Source: Rhizodiscina lignyota
Lineage: Eukaryota > Ascomycota > Dothideomycetes > Aulographales > Rhizodiscinaceae
Direction: 5' to 3'
Assembly: GCA_010015805.1 (NCBI GenBank)
Contig: ML978130.1
Location: 434,001-498,000 of the forward strand
Length of the DNA: 64,000 bases
Positions 10,031-20,303 of the stretch are shown piece after piece. The notes under the pieces are model-generated. The model was given only the letters and a program-made list of their open reading frames with translations. It had not been told where the DNA came from and did no database searches. Within the stretch, counting starts at the first letter, position 1. Each line of letters begins with the position of its first letter. Position numbers and translations under genes: made by a program.

Positions 10031-11239
10031 ATGTCTTTTGAGTACACCAATACCAGTGGCATTGACTGCTCCGTTCAACCAGATCTTGGAAGCTTGAAGG
10101 ACAAAAGCGTGATTGTCACAGGAGGTAAATATCAGGGGTATGTCAAAGAGACTCGAGCTTACCGTGTTCAATAGGCAGCAGTGGACTCGGAGAGGCATAT
10201 GTCGACGCTTTCGTCAAAGCTGGGTACTTCAGGCTCTCCCGCCTCTCGATGCCACTAAATTGGAAGCAGTGCATTTGTGACCAACGCCGACCTCAAACCA
10301 AACAAGGATCAAGAGGCCAAGTCAAAGTACGTACACTACGAACGGAAACGAACCATTTACGTGTCTGACGCATTTTCAGCTACCAATTTTGCCCTTGCGA
10401 TGTCACATCATGGGATCAGCAGCTTGCAGCATTCAAAGCCGCAGTATCGAAGTCGCCACACAACACCGTCGACATCGTGGTAGCAAATGCTGGAATCTCT
10501 GGCTCGGATCCAATCTTCCAGCTAGGTATCCTCTTCTTATTTCTCTCGTCGGACACGCATTAACGCTGGCGTAGAGGATACGGATGAGCCAACGGAACCC
10601 AACCTGAAAATTATCCAGGTTGACTTCATTGGCGTTGTGTACACCGCGAAGCTTGCAATGCATTATTTCAACAAACAAGATCCGTCTCGAGACAGGTGTC
10701 TGATCCTCAAATCAAGCTTAGCTGGCTTTTTAGATCTTCCGGGAGCTACTTCGTACCAATCGTCAAAGTTCGCCGTGCGAGGATTGATGTGCAATTTGCG
10801 CAGAGCAGGCCGATGTCGCGTGAATTTGGTCGCGCCATGGTAAGGAAAATGCTGCTGTCTTCTGTTCCTGATGAAGGCTTCTCACAACGGGCAGGTATGT
10901 CAATACACCCATCATGTCTGAGACGGTGGTAAAGAGGATCGACGATCTTCTAAAGAAGCACGGCGCGGACTGGGCAACTATCGAAGACTGCGCGAGAACG
11001 GTGCTGCGGATCGCTGCCGACAGCTCTGTCCAGGGTTCGTCCCCGGGTCTCTTTTTGTCCCAGCCTTGGAACTGACCATTCTAGGTCGCTCGCTTGCTGT
11101 TGTTCCGCATTCAGTGTCGGAGCATGGCTATATGGATATCAACTACGACGACTACGAAGGACGCGACGATATTAAGTGGCTGCAACACCTGTGCCTGTAT
11201 TTCAACCATCGTTCATCCGTTCCAGCTGACAAGCAGTAA
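10031..11239 (+). CDS. Short-chain dehydrogenase/reductase
   Basis: Read as seven exons with small introns: exon 1 from ATG 10031, then pieces near 10173-10225, 10270-10326, 10381-10525, 10575-10840, 10896-11035 and 11086-11239. The joined protein has the N-terminal nucleotide-binding turn split over the first intron (SVIVTGG then SSGLGEAYV), a downstream NAG motif (VVANAGISG), the catalytic Ser (KSSLAG) and the Y-x3-K pair in SYQSSKFAVRG. Family members use NAD(P)(H) to oxidise or reduce alcohol/keto groups. The pattern is closest to the 15-hydroxyprostaglandin-dehydrogenase-like fungal SDRs. The C-terminus (YMDINYDDYEG) has no transmembrane helix. Exon borders were inferred by eye from phase and consensus sites and some may be off by a few bases. 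Confidence 0.82.
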
Positions 11240-11862
11240 AATGGAGTGTCGCTTTCGGGGTATATCAGGCCAAGGCTATGTGAAGAAAATTCAAATTTAC
11301 AGAAGTTAGCTTTGAAATGCGAACTTACTCTCTTGGCCAGATGACGATGGTCAGATCTGTTAAAATATTCGACTCTTGAATTGCTTTCCTCGCGGCGCGC
11401 GTCTTTTGAGACCTGTACCTGGTGGCGACTTTATAATACCCCATTTCGGACAAGCTCACAGCTAGGATTGAAGGTTCGTTTACGGTGTATCAGCATTTGA
11501 AGCGTGTGTTGCGCTCTACGAAGCAGGGCAGTGCCAAATGCACGAAATCACAGGGATCATATGTTCGGTAAGGCTGCCCCATTCCTTGTATCTGCATCTC
11601 CGCCGGGCAGCACGCGACGTCATATCTTTTTCCGTAGCTATCCTGATAGCTCTTATCCTTGCTTCTCGCGTGCCCCGCAACACGCGTGAATGTCACGTCT
11701 GAGCCAATCCAGCTGCCTCGTGTTTCCGATTCGAAGGGTGTCTACCGAAAACTTGGAACATACGAAGAGCGTTTGTAGAAAAGTCCTCCGTCAATTATTG
11801 CTCGTCCTATATATATATTTGCGCCATTGCATACTGTTTGAATCAATAGCATACCATTCACG
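11240..11862. other. Intergenic, promoter of SYLF gene
   Basis: About 620 bases. A TATATATATATTT run at about 11809-11821 lies ~45 bases before the next ATG and is a good TATA candidate. Short open frames on both strands have no recognisable content. Confidence 0.4.
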
Positions 11863-12841
11863 ATGTCGTCTTCGAAGAAGTCTACCTGGGACAAAACCAA
11901 AACAACGAGCAAGTCGTGGTTCGAGAAGGTTGGCGTACCTATCAACAAGCTTTCGAATAAACTCGGAGCAGAGGCTTTTTGGCCTACTTCGCTCGACCAA
12001 GAGGCCGACAAGGCGGCGCGGATCCTCCGAAGCTTCTGTATTGATGGATTCATGAGCGAGCAAGGCGGTGGGAAGCACGGAAATGATAAAAAGCATAAAT
12101 CCCTTGACCACATTCCACCAGAGGTAAGTGCTCTTCCACTATTCACATGTGATGAAGCTCTAAATTAGTCACCAGGTAATTCGCAATGCGAGAGGCCTCG
12201 CCGTTTTCACGGTAATGCGTATGGGACTGCACTGGTCTGGCGCAGGCGGAAGTGGCATTATAGTTGCAAAGCTGCCCAACGGCCAATGGTCTCCGCCTTC
12301 CGGCATCCTGATACATACCATGGGCTGGGGCTTCATGGCTGGCGCAGACATCTATGACTGCGTTTGCGTCATCAATAACGACCACGGCATGGAAGGCTTC
12401 ACACGTGTACGGTGTACCCTCGGCGGTGAAGTGAGCGCAGCAGTCGGCCCCCTTGGAGGCGGAAGCATGGTGGACTCCGAGGTCTTCAAGCGGCAGACGC
12501 CGGTATGGACATATACGAAGAGCAAAGGGCTGTACCTTGGTGTGCAGGTGGATGGTACAATTATCGTGGAGCGTACAAGTGAGAATGAGCGCTTTTATGG
12601 CGTCGAGAAAGTCAGGAATAAGCAGATATTGGCAGGAGAAGTGCGGCCACCGCCTGGGACGCTGGTGCAGTTGTGGGAAACATTGCAGGCAGCCGAAGGC
12701 TACTCGCACAACCCGGATATGTTGCCACCGGCGTACGAGAAAAGCCCAGGGGATCATGAGGTCGAAAAACCAAGAGACGCGAGTAATAAAGAGTATGATG
12801 AATTTGCGGACCCAGGAGAGCGTATGGATGCCAAATCGTAG
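11863..12841 (+). CDS. SYLF (Ysc84) domain lipid/actin-binding protein
   Basis: Two exons, 11863-12123 and 12176-12841, join in phase to 308 residues; the intron is GTAAGT...ACCAG. The SYLF domain runs from about residue 55 to 265: ADKAARILRSF, then VIRNARGLAVFTVMRMGL, GSGIIVAKL, WSPPSGI, GWGFMAGADIYDCV and GPLGGGSMV, ending in the YLGVQVDGT strand. Ysc84 and related proteins bind phosphoinositides and actin patches at endocytic sites in yeasts. The usual C-terminal SH3 domain of Ysc84 is absent; the tail here is acidic and Pro-rich with a PPAYEKSP motif that could bind an SH3 or WW partner. This SH3-less form is common in filamentous fungi. Confidence 0.88.
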
Positions 12842-13351
12842 AGAGAGAGAGTGTGTGTGTGTATTTGTACAACATATTGTATAAAGGGTAGGGAGTAGAG
12901 TACAGCACGTCCTTCCAATTTAGCTAACGATCTTGGTGGATTGAAGCTGCAGCATAAATCAAATTATAAGAGAGGTACTGTCGCTTACTGCAAACCTTCG
13001 ATGTAGAGCTTCGAGTGAACAGTGAACGCACCAGACTGCATTCCAGGCAGGAACGAGTGGTCGCTATTCCGAGATGACGAAATACAAAGGGACTAGTTCC
13101 TCGTGAGCGAATGAGACCTCGGGCTGCAACAGCATCTTTTGGCCCTCACAACAAGAAGCAAATCCTCTAAAGGCAGGCCTAGCAAGCTACTTCCTGACAA
13201 TCTCGAAGGTAAACTTATTAATATGTAGAAGCTTCTTAGAAGTGCTGAAGGTGAATGTAATAGAGCGGCTCTGTAGAGTGTTCGCTCATGGGAAACAAGC
13301 TCTTTCGTAGTTATTAACGCTCTTATCATTTTTCTTCGTATATACGGAGTT
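12842..13351. other. Intergenic with GA/GT microsatellite
   Basis: Spacer between convergent genes. At 12841-12862 an (GA)n tract passes directly into a (GT)n tract. The remainder has no supported gene. Confidence 0.5.
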
Positions 13352-14890
13352 TTATTCGGTCTTCTCTACCTGATTCTTTTCCATCTTAACATGCTTACTT
13401 TTCTTCTGTTGCACCATCTTCTCCACCCTCTTCCTTGCTCTTTCTTCCTTTTCTTCGTCCCATTGCACTGGCAACACAGCGAAGACCAGATAACTCGTAT
13501 GACCCTTCAACTCCCCCTCTGTCCGAGACACCAACCTCCCCTCCTTCCAAGCTTTCCTCTTCTCCCTCTCCTCTTGCATCTCCGCCATCCTCCTTTCTTT
13601 TGCCGTCCTTACTCCCTCCTTTCCACCCCCTTTCTGGCCCCGCTGGATCATCCCACTCGCCTCAGCGTCCTTCAGCCTCGTCCTTGTCGCTGTCTCTGCA
13701 GCTTTCGTATTCCTCAGTCGTTCCACCGCCTCCTCAACGGTCGCTGCGGTCGGATTTGCATGCCGCTCGCCTTCTTCCGCATACCCAACGCGCTCGCGAC
13801 GCACATCGATACGTCGATGAGCGAGCTCGACCATGTCAATGTCCGTCCAGCCGAGGTCGCGGAGTGTGGAGACAGTGCGTTGGACTTGCTCGATACAAGG
13901 AGAGAAGGTGCAGATGTGGACGGAGTGGACGGGTGATAACGGGGAAACGAAGGGTTTGGACGATGCTTGGGGGTCGGGTTGGGAATCTGCTTGGACTTGG
14001 GGTGTCGAGTTTGAGGGGGTGGATGATGATGGAGGTGGAGTACGGGTGAGATGTCGAAGTGCGAGCCATGGTGCTGGCAAATCAAGAAAGATTGCTGTTG
14101 CTTCTGGACTCTTGATGCTCGTCTGTGCATCATCGTCGGCTGACGTGATGTTGAAACCGTTCTCGTAGACATCACGATGCGTGACCTGGACGATATTTTC
14201 AAGCCCATGAACTCCGAGCTCTTCCCGTAATTGATTCGCCCGCGGCTCATGGTATTCGAAGCTGTGAACTTTGCCGAGCTTTCTTCTCTCCTTGGTCGGC
14301 CCACTGCCGTTGGTCTCATCACCATTGGCCCCTGGGTATCCATTGAACACAGCCCTGCACGCAGCATGTGTAAAACTGCCACTACCAGCCCCGGCCTCGA
14401 TAACAACACTGCCAGGTCGCGCTCTCAACCGCTGAAGTATGTAGCTGTAATCGGGCGTATAAACTACCTGTGTCCGATGCGGCAGCGACTGCGTCCACAG
14501 TTCTGGTGTCGGAGGGAGTATATGCGTGAAGCCAGACGCTGCCGCACCTAAAATGACAAGGCCATCATCGTCTTCTTCATCCTGTCCCTGTGTATCCCTG
14601 CCATTATCTTGATCTCCGTCCTCCGCATCATCGCGCTTGCGCTTCTTCGATTTCTTGTTCTTCTGTCGTTGCCTGTCCTGTAGCAGTTTCGACGCTAGCA
14701 CTTGCGATCCCCAGGGTAAGCCAAGGAGGGTAGAGTGAGGGTAGTTGCCGAAGCGGGTATTGCAGATGGCATCTTTGTCAGAGGAGAGTATGGTGGGGGT
14801 GATGAGGTCGCGCCGTAGATGGAGAAGAGCGAGGGAGCCGGAGGTCGTCAGGGTTGGCGGATGAAGAAACGGCGACTGTGGTATATCCAT
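13352..14890 (-). CDS. TRM61: tRNA (adenine-58-N1) methyltransferase catalytic subunit
   Basis: One uninterrupted 512-residue frame from ATG 14890. The N-terminal beta domain of the Trm61/GCD14 family is visible (GNYPHSTLLGLPWGSQV), followed by LPPTPELWTQSLPHRTQVVYTPDYSYI, and then the SAM-binding motif VIEAGAGSGSFTH at about residues 178-190. Further blocks HSFEYHEPRANQLR, VTHRDVYENGF and AIFLDLPAPW are motifs of the class I methyltransferase, with the D-x-P active segment. Trm61 works with Trm6 in the nucleus to make m1A58 in tRNA, essential for initiator tRNA stability in yeast. A Lys/Asp-rich insertion (KKSKKRKRDDAEDGD, about residues 79-95) and a long charged C-terminal tail make it longer than yeast Trm61 (383 residues). 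Confidence 0.93.
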   Translation of the reverse strand: MDIPQSPFLHPPTLTTSGSLALLHLRRDLITPTILSSDKDAICNTRFGNYPHSTLLGLPWGSQVLASKLLQDRQRQKNKKSKKRKRDDAEDGDQDNGRDTQGQDEEDDDGLVILGAAASGFTHILPPTPELWTQSLPHRTQVVYTPDYSYILQRLRARPGSVVIEAGAGSGSFTHAACRAVFNGYPGANGDETNGSGPTKERRKLGKVHSFEYHEPRANQLREELGVHGLENIVQVTHRDVYENGFNITSADDDAQTSIKSPEATAIFLDLPAPWLALRHLTRTPPPSSSTPSNSTPQVQADSQPDPQASSKPFVSPLSPVHSVHICTFSPCIEQVQRTVSTLRDLGWTDIDMVELAHRRIDVRRERVGYAEEGERHANPTAATVEEAVERLRNTKAAETATRTRLKDAEASGMIQRGQKGGGKEGVRTAKERRMAEMQEEREKRKAWKEGRLVSRTEGELKGHTSYLVFAVLPVQWDEEKEERARKRVEKMVQQKKSKHVKMEKNQVEKTE

Positions 14891-15823
14891 TTAGATGAGT
14901 AGTTTCAGAATGGTCCAACAGAGGATTGTATAGCTGCAGTCGCGGGAAGTGAGAGCTCGGTGTCATGAGTCTCATGCAAAAAAGTGATTCGCATGAGCCA
15001 GGCGGCGACTGTAGAGCTTCAATTTGAAGTAATAGCATATGTGTTATAGTATTTTTTACCTCAACAGATCACCATGTGTTGATTGAGGTAAGATAGAAAA
15101 CTGCTGTGAAGCTGCAGGTAGCTCCGAAAATTGAAGAGGACCCCCACAAAAGATTTAAGGTCTACGCTAAAAGCGCCACAACCGAGATCCACCAGACGGG
15201 ATCTCTGAAGTGTGCTCGATTCCACAAAATGACGTATTTTATAATTTTTATTTGGCAGATTTTTGAGTACCTCTTCCAAATACTCCTTAATATAAGGAAG
15301 TTTGTCTTCGATCATAGTGGGTTCCTTTAGTTGATTGTCAAATGGCGTACAGCGATATTACCGAGCTTTAACGCATTCTGCTTACGAAGTCGAGTTTCCT
15401 GACCGCGTACGTCCAGACTCGTTTGATAGATGCATGGAAAGTTACATTTCCACTTCTATTATCAAGTTACTATATTAATAGAACAGACAATCAGGTTCGT
15501 TGGCGGGACCTCGAATGCGGGGCATTAGCGCAGGATCAACGCATGGGTCCTTTCAGCCGCAATGCCAAGAGAACAACACCACGTTTTCGAAGACTCATGC
15601 GAGCTCACAGTCAACGGCCGCCTCCATGCGCACCCCCCTCCGTCACATCACCAGCTTTTGCCAGCCAATCACCGAGGTTTGACTCATCTCTTCTGCATTG
15701 TAGAGCACTATTTAACAACGTCAGGTTCCTGCATTGCTCTTCTCAAAGCATCAACCTCAAGCTCGCCCAAGATTGGCCCCAGCCTACCCAGCTCGTTTTC
15801 GCGCGTCGATACATGCGCGCAGA
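14891..15823. other. Intergenic, partly AT-rich
   Basis: About 930 bases between divergent genes. The segment 15060-15330 is AT-rich and contains an 84-codon ATG frame on the minus strand (15315-15061) with no recognised domain; it could be a relic. The 200 bases before 15824 contain the second, upstream start of the tRNA synthetase. Confidence 0.35.
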
Positions 15824-18358
15824 ATGGCTTCCCAGCGCCGCCAGCAGCCTCCTTGGGACCCGCCCACGAGCACATCCTCTGCCAATAATTCGTCTCCGCC
15901 GCTGCGCATCTACAATTCCTTGACGAGAGAGAAGAACGATTTCACACCCATTTACAACAATCATGTAACATGGTACGCTTGCGGTCCCACCGTCTACGAT
16001 GATTCACATCTCGGACATGCTCGCAATTATGTCACCACCGATATCATACGCCGAATGCTCCAAGATTATTTCAAATACGATGTGCGGTTCGTCATGAATA
16101 TCACGGATGTAGACGACAAGATCATTGTGCGGGCACGGCAAAATCATTTCCTGCGGCAGTTTAAGTCTGCGCATCCCAGCATAGATGAGAGCGTCGTACA
16201 GGAGACAAGAAAAGCTGTAGAGGAGTACATCTCGCAAAATCTGAAGAAGATTTCGCCTACGTCCAATAATATTCGGGGAGATATACAGAAAGTGTACGAA
16301 GTGAAGGTATCCGAACCGGCACAAAGGACCAAGAATACCAATAAGGCGTCCTCCACGTCAGAGCAACAAGAGTTGCCAATTCGTGGAGGCCCTAAAGACA
16401 ACGTGGAGCAAGAACTCGACGAACAGGTCAGGGAGGCTGCAGACGCCTCAAACCCGGTTCAGCCTCGTGCAGGTGTATCTCTGGAGGATCACGCGAAGCT
16501 TCTAATGCGAGTCAAGACGGTTGTGTCGGCTGCAGATGCTTTGGATTATGCTACCTCAGCGGAGCCCCTGACTCCAGACGAATTCTATGCCATGACAGAC
16601 GACGTTCTCTCTCCCTACCTCGCAGCGCACGGCGACACCTCTACCTTCGCACATGATCACAGCCCATTCAAAACGCTCACAACCCATTTTGAAGATCGCT
16701 TTTTCAGAGACCTTGATGACCTCAATGTTCGTAGACCCGATGTGATCACGCGCGTCACGGAGTATGTTCCTCAGATTGTCGACTTTGTAGAGAAGATTGA
16801 AGACAAAACGTACGCATATGCTACAAAACCTGACAAGGAAGGATCGAGGTCTGTCTACTTCGATATCTCTACGTTCGAAAAAGGTGGAAATGCGTATGCG
16901 CGACTCGAGCCTTGGAATCGCAACGACCAGGCTCTCGTAGCGGATGGAGAAGGATCTCTTAGCAAAAATACTGGAGAGAAGCGGAGCGACGCAGACTTTG
17001 CGCTTTGGAAATCTTCCAAGGAGGGAGAGCCGAAATGGCACAGCGACAGATGGGGCCCTGGCAGACCAGGTTGGCACATTGAGTGCTCAGTCATGGCGTC
17101 GGATGTTCTAGGCCCGAAGATTGATATCCATTCTGGTGGTATTGACCTTGCGTTTCCTCATCATGACAACGAAATTGCGCAAAGCGAAGCATACTTTCAT
17201 GATAAAGCAACCGGACATCAGCATCAATGGGTTAACTACTTCCTCCACATGGGACATCTTTCCATCCAAGGCGCAAAGATGAGCAAATCTCTCAAAAATT
17301 TTACAACGATCCGCACGTCGCTTGAACGAGGAGACTGGACACCACGTAGCTTGCGCACTGTCTTCCTTCTCGGCCCATGGCGGGACGGTATCGAAATTAC
17401 GGACGACCTCGTCAAGGAAGGCCAAGCATGGGAATCCAAAGTCACAAACTTCTTCATCAAAGCTGTCGATCGCGTCCGAAACCCATCAGGCACAAGCTCG
17501 CCACCTGACACATCCGCTCTCGACAAAGCAAAAAGTGATTTTGACGACGCTCTGCGGGACTCCTTTGACACGCCAAAGGCAATGCAAGTCATATCCAACC
17601 ACATCACTGATCTCAACTCACAAATGAAATCGCTCTCTGACTCGACGCTCATCGAATCCGCCAAATGGATCACCGAAATGGTGCAAATGTTTGGTCTGAC
17701 AAGCGGGACGGATTCTATCGGTTGGGAGGGCATGGACATTCCTGAGTTCTCCAAGCCGTGGGTATACGCGCTCTCCAGCATGCGCGATACAATCCGCAGA
17801 GAAGCACGAGCCAAGCCTTTCAACCCTACCAGCATTAGCGGGCAGCTAGAAGCCGCGCCGGACGCCGCACCAACTAAAGGTGCTGAGCCCTTCAAGAAAG
17901 CACTAGAAGACGCTCGCAGTGATGTAGAGCTCCTTATCAAAGACAGCAAACCCGCAAAGGACTTCCTCGATCTCGCAGACCGCATTCGCGACAAGGATCT
18001 TTGGGATCTGGACGTCTACCTCGAAGATCCTGACGACCCGTCCCGACCTGCTGTCGCACGGCCGCTCACAGCTGAGCTGCGTACACAGCGGGAGGAGAAG
18101 GAAGCACGTGCCGCAGCGAAGGCAGCAGAGAAGGAGAAGAAGGAGAAGCTGGCGAGAGAAAAGGAGGCGGCAGAGCGGGAAAAGGCCAAGGTTAAGCCGG
18201 AGGAGATGTATCGCACAAAAGAGTGGAGCGAATGGGATGCGGATGGCGTTCCGACAAAGGATAAGGAGGGGAATGAGGTTAGTAAGAGCAAGATCAAGAC
18301 GTTGAAGAAAGGATGGGAGGTGCAGAAGAAGCTGAGGGAGAGGTTGGGGGTTAACTAG
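15734..18358 (+). CDS. CRS1: Cysteinyl-tRNA synthetase, dual-start candidate
   Basis: A single exon of 874 codons from ATG 15734, or 844 from ATG 15824. Class I signature HIGH appears as HLGH (LGHARNYVT, with the preceding ACGPTVYDDSHLGH), and the second signature is KMSKS exactly (GAKMSKSLKN). Zinc ligands typical of CysRS are present: Cys in WYACGPTVY, Cys in WHIECSVM and the HHDNEIAQ histidines. It charges tRNA-Cys in the cytosol. An insertion of roughly 150 residues follows the TDVDDKI segment, as in other eukaryotic enzymes. The C-terminus has a Lys/Glu-rich coiled coil and the FKTREWS-like eukaryotic tail (MYRTKEWSEWD). Residues 1-30 from the first ATG are Arg/Ala/Pro-rich without acids and look like a mitochondrial presequence, so one gene may serve both compartments. 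Confidence 0.95.
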   Translation: MLFSKHQPQARPRLAPAYPARFRASIHARRMASQRRQQPPWDPPTSTSSANNSSPPLRIYNSLTREKNDFTPIYNNHVTWYACGPTVYDDSHLGHARNYVTTDIIRRMLQDYFKYDVRFVMNITDVDDKIIVRARQNHFLRQFKSAHPSIDESVVQETRKAVEEYISQNLKKISPTSNNIRGDIQKVYEVKVSEPAQRTKNTNKASSTSEQQELPIRGGPKDNVEQELDEQVREAADASNPVQPRAGVSLEDHAKLLMRVKTVVSAADALDYATSAEPLTPDEFYAMTDDVLSPYLAAHGDTSTFAHDHSPFKTLTTHFEDRFFRDLDDLNVRRPDVITRVTEYVPQIVDFVEKIEDKTYAYATKPDKEGSRSVYFDISTFEKGGNAYARLEPWNRNDQALVADGEGSLSKNTGEKRSDADFALWKSSKEGEPKWHSDRWGPGRPGWHIECSVMASDVLGPKIDIHSGGIDLAFPHHDNEIAQSEAYFHDKATGHQHQWVNYFLHMGHLSIQGAKMSKSLKNFTTIRTSLERGDWTPRSLRTVFLLGPWRDGIEITDDLVKEGQAWESKVTNFFIKAVDRVRNPSGTSSPPDTSALDKAKSDFDDALRDSFDTPKAMQVISNHITDLNSQMKSLSDSTLIESAKWITEMVQMFGLTSGTDSIGWEGMDIPEFSKPWVYALSSMRDTIRREARAKPFNPTSISGQLEAAPDAAPTKGAEPFKKALEDARSDVELLIKDSKPAKDFLDLADRIRDKDLWDLDVYLEDPDDPSRPAVARPLTAELRTQREEKEARAAAKAAEKEKKEKLAREKEAAEREKAKVKPEEMYRTKEWSEWDADGVPTKDKEGNEVSKSKIKTLKKGWEVQKKLRERLGVN

Positions 18359-18751
18359 ATGGATTTTCTGGTCGCGGGGTCCAAGATGCGCCAGGTCTTG
18401 GTGCGCGAATTTGCGAACCGCATGCACTGCATTTTTAGCCTTTACGGATCAGATGTGTACGTCTACAGGGCTGTGATTATGTATACATGAGTTCACTGGA
18501 CTATCCTCGTGGGGCTAAAAATGCAGTGCAGTTCGCTAATGCACCTGCCCAATCGCACGTGAGTTTAGAGCAAGCCCGAATCATCCATTATCACATTGTG
18601 GCTCTGTCGAGAACTCTCCAGTCACAAGCGACTCCTCTCTCTCAAGCATAGGCCAACAACATGAGGGCTACACAATGACTTGAGACTTGGGTATGCTCGT
18701 TCCATTCTGCCCTTGACTAGCTATAAACTCATTTCTTCTTGTATTCTACAT
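18359..18751. other. Intergenic between convergent genes
   Basis: Spacer that is mostly occupied by a ~145-bp foldback sequence described separately. Both flanking genes end into it. Confidence 0.5.
18400..18545. repeat. Foldback (inverted-repeat) element
   Basis: Left arm GGTGCGCGAATTTGCGAAC plus TGCACTGCATTTTTAGCC and right arm GGCTAAAAATGCAGTGCA plus GTTCGCTAATGCACC are inverted copies; 18 bases match perfectly in the inner part, with a 4-base insertion and a few gaps further out. The loop is about 75 bases. It could be a miniature inverted-repeat transposable element or a hairpin at the 3' ends of the two convergent genes. No target-site duplication was obvious. Confidence 0.6.
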
Positions 18752-19464
18752 TTACATCAGCGCCAATGCAATCGCAGTGACAGCGCTCAGCCCCACAACC
18801 GTCCATCCCGTCTGCGCAACCGTCTTATTCTTGAATCCCAGCGCAAAGTCCCACATAAGATGCCTCACGCCATTCAAGCTGTGGAACGTAAATGGCCACG
18901 CAATCAGCCCCTTGACTCCAACCTTCGCGATCACCGGCAGCGCTCCAAATGCTGCTGCAATGCTTTGAGACTCGAGGTGCCAGCCCATGAGAGGCGCGAC
19001 GAGGTATGCCATCGAGAAGAGGTAGAGCGGACCGGAGAGCATGAGACCCGTGATGCGGTTGAACATGGACGGGATCCATGTTATTTGCGGTCTGTAAATG
19101 CCGAGATGGGGGGCGACGGGACGGTGGAGGCGCTGCTTTGCGAGGATATCGGTGTCCTGGGAGACGTTTTGGGTTGTTACTTGTCTGTGGTGGGGGAGAT
19201 GTTAGCGAGCTGTAATGAAGGAATGCAATGACGACAGCCGCCCCAGATGATACAAAGGGGTGATAGACGTGGATTGAGCGTACCTCCACTGCGGCATAGC
19301 ATGTCCTGTAGCAATTGCAGCTGGCGCTGCGAAGCGCGTGATTCCTATCCTGCCCGGCTGCTGGGCGGCCACTTGGATTCTTGTCAGCTTCTTGACTGTC
19401 ACGAGAAGCTGGGGATACACGTACACCGCCGCACCGACTGCTGCAAGGATCTCTGAGCCAACAT
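18752..19464 (-). CDS. SDH3: Succinate dehydrogenase cytochrome b560 subunit
   Basis: Three exons, 19464-19427, 19379-19284 and 19184-18752, give 188 residues, the normal size for the family. The start MLAQRSLQQSVRR is a typical mitochondrial presequence and resembles SDHC starts in relatives. The mature part has LAKQRLHRPVAPHLGIYRPQ, the SMFNRITG segment (Ser and Arg of the ubiquinone pocket), and HSLNGVRHLMWD with the axial haem-ligand His. Three membrane helices are visible. The protein anchors complex II in the inner mitochondrial membrane and passes electrons to ubiquinone. The first intron (47 nt, GTGTAC...AAG) was chosen because it alone keeps phase; its short length makes it the least certain part. 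Fungicides of the SDHI class act at this pocket in general. Confidence 0.9.
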
Positions 19465-20303
19465 TGTGAGCAATTGAGTGGAGAGCGTAACGTTGTTGGT
19501 GTCTCTGCTGGCGTGATGTCGTTCGCACGATATCGACTCGCGCCCGCCGCAAGCCTCGGACAGATTCGGCCAATCAGCGAGAGGCCAATCAGCAGCAGCT
19601 TATGTAATCCTTCAATATCTTCACCTTGAAAATTTGAGAGAGGTTCGATTTCATGAATTTCTACAGGGACTGAAAGAACACATCTTTACCGCATCGGAAT
19701 GACAGATCTGTGCAAGTCTAGCTGGCATTTTGTCGGCTTCCAGTCTCGAGAGTGACAAACCCGTCGTTAATCGCGCATTGCAGTCGGTATCCGTGGCTGA
19801 GTGCGTTTCATATCAGGGTGACAGATGTAGCTTCGATATGTAGCATTATGTGTCGCCAATGAGGCCATCAGGAGCAATGGATATTCTCTTAGTGAAATAG
19901 GGTCTATTGTACTGATATAAAACTCGAAAGAAGCCTGCCATATCGAAGCTTCCAAGACTGTAGACCCGCTGTTGCAAATTCTGATGCTGAACTTCGACCT
20001 CATGTGTACCATGATATTTTCATCAGCCATACCTTGACTTCAATCGCCTTTGTACCACGCTCCCCAGAAATATCCTAACTTTGAACGCCGTCTGCAGTAG
20101 AACCCGCCACTGTGTGGAAGTATCCCTTCATTGACGAATCGCTGGTATCCTAAACGCGCCCTCAACGGTGGGCGGCAGTCTCAAAATCCGACGGACACAA
20201 CGGCCTCACACTTTCGAGCCCAAAATTGAGCTAATTGCGACCTTCTCGATCTCTTTTTTTCACTCTACAATGAATGCAACTATTTCATAATATTCATATT
20301 GCG
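19465..20303. other. Intergenic, divergent
   Basis: About 840 bases between SDH3 and the WD40 gene, which diverge. Promoters are expected. Short frames on either strand carry no recognisable domain. Confidence 0.4.

Noticed and set aside
12143-12757. 204-codon minus-strand open frame opposite the SYLF gene
   Set aside because: It mirrors the codon pattern of the well-supported plus-strand gene, has no domain and crosses that gene's exon.
13714-14409. 231-codon minus-strand frame overlapping TRM61
   Set aside because: Alternate frame of the same strand as TRM61, which carries all the motifs.
15061-15315. 84-codon minus-strand ATG frame in AT-rich DNA
   Set aside because: Long frames with Lys/Ile/Leu/Tyr arise easily on AT-rich sequence; no domain or homolog is recognised.
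17236-17994. 252-codon minus-strand open frame inside the cysteinyl-tRNA synthetase
   Set aside because: Antisense shadow of conserved coding sequence; Ser-rich without domains.
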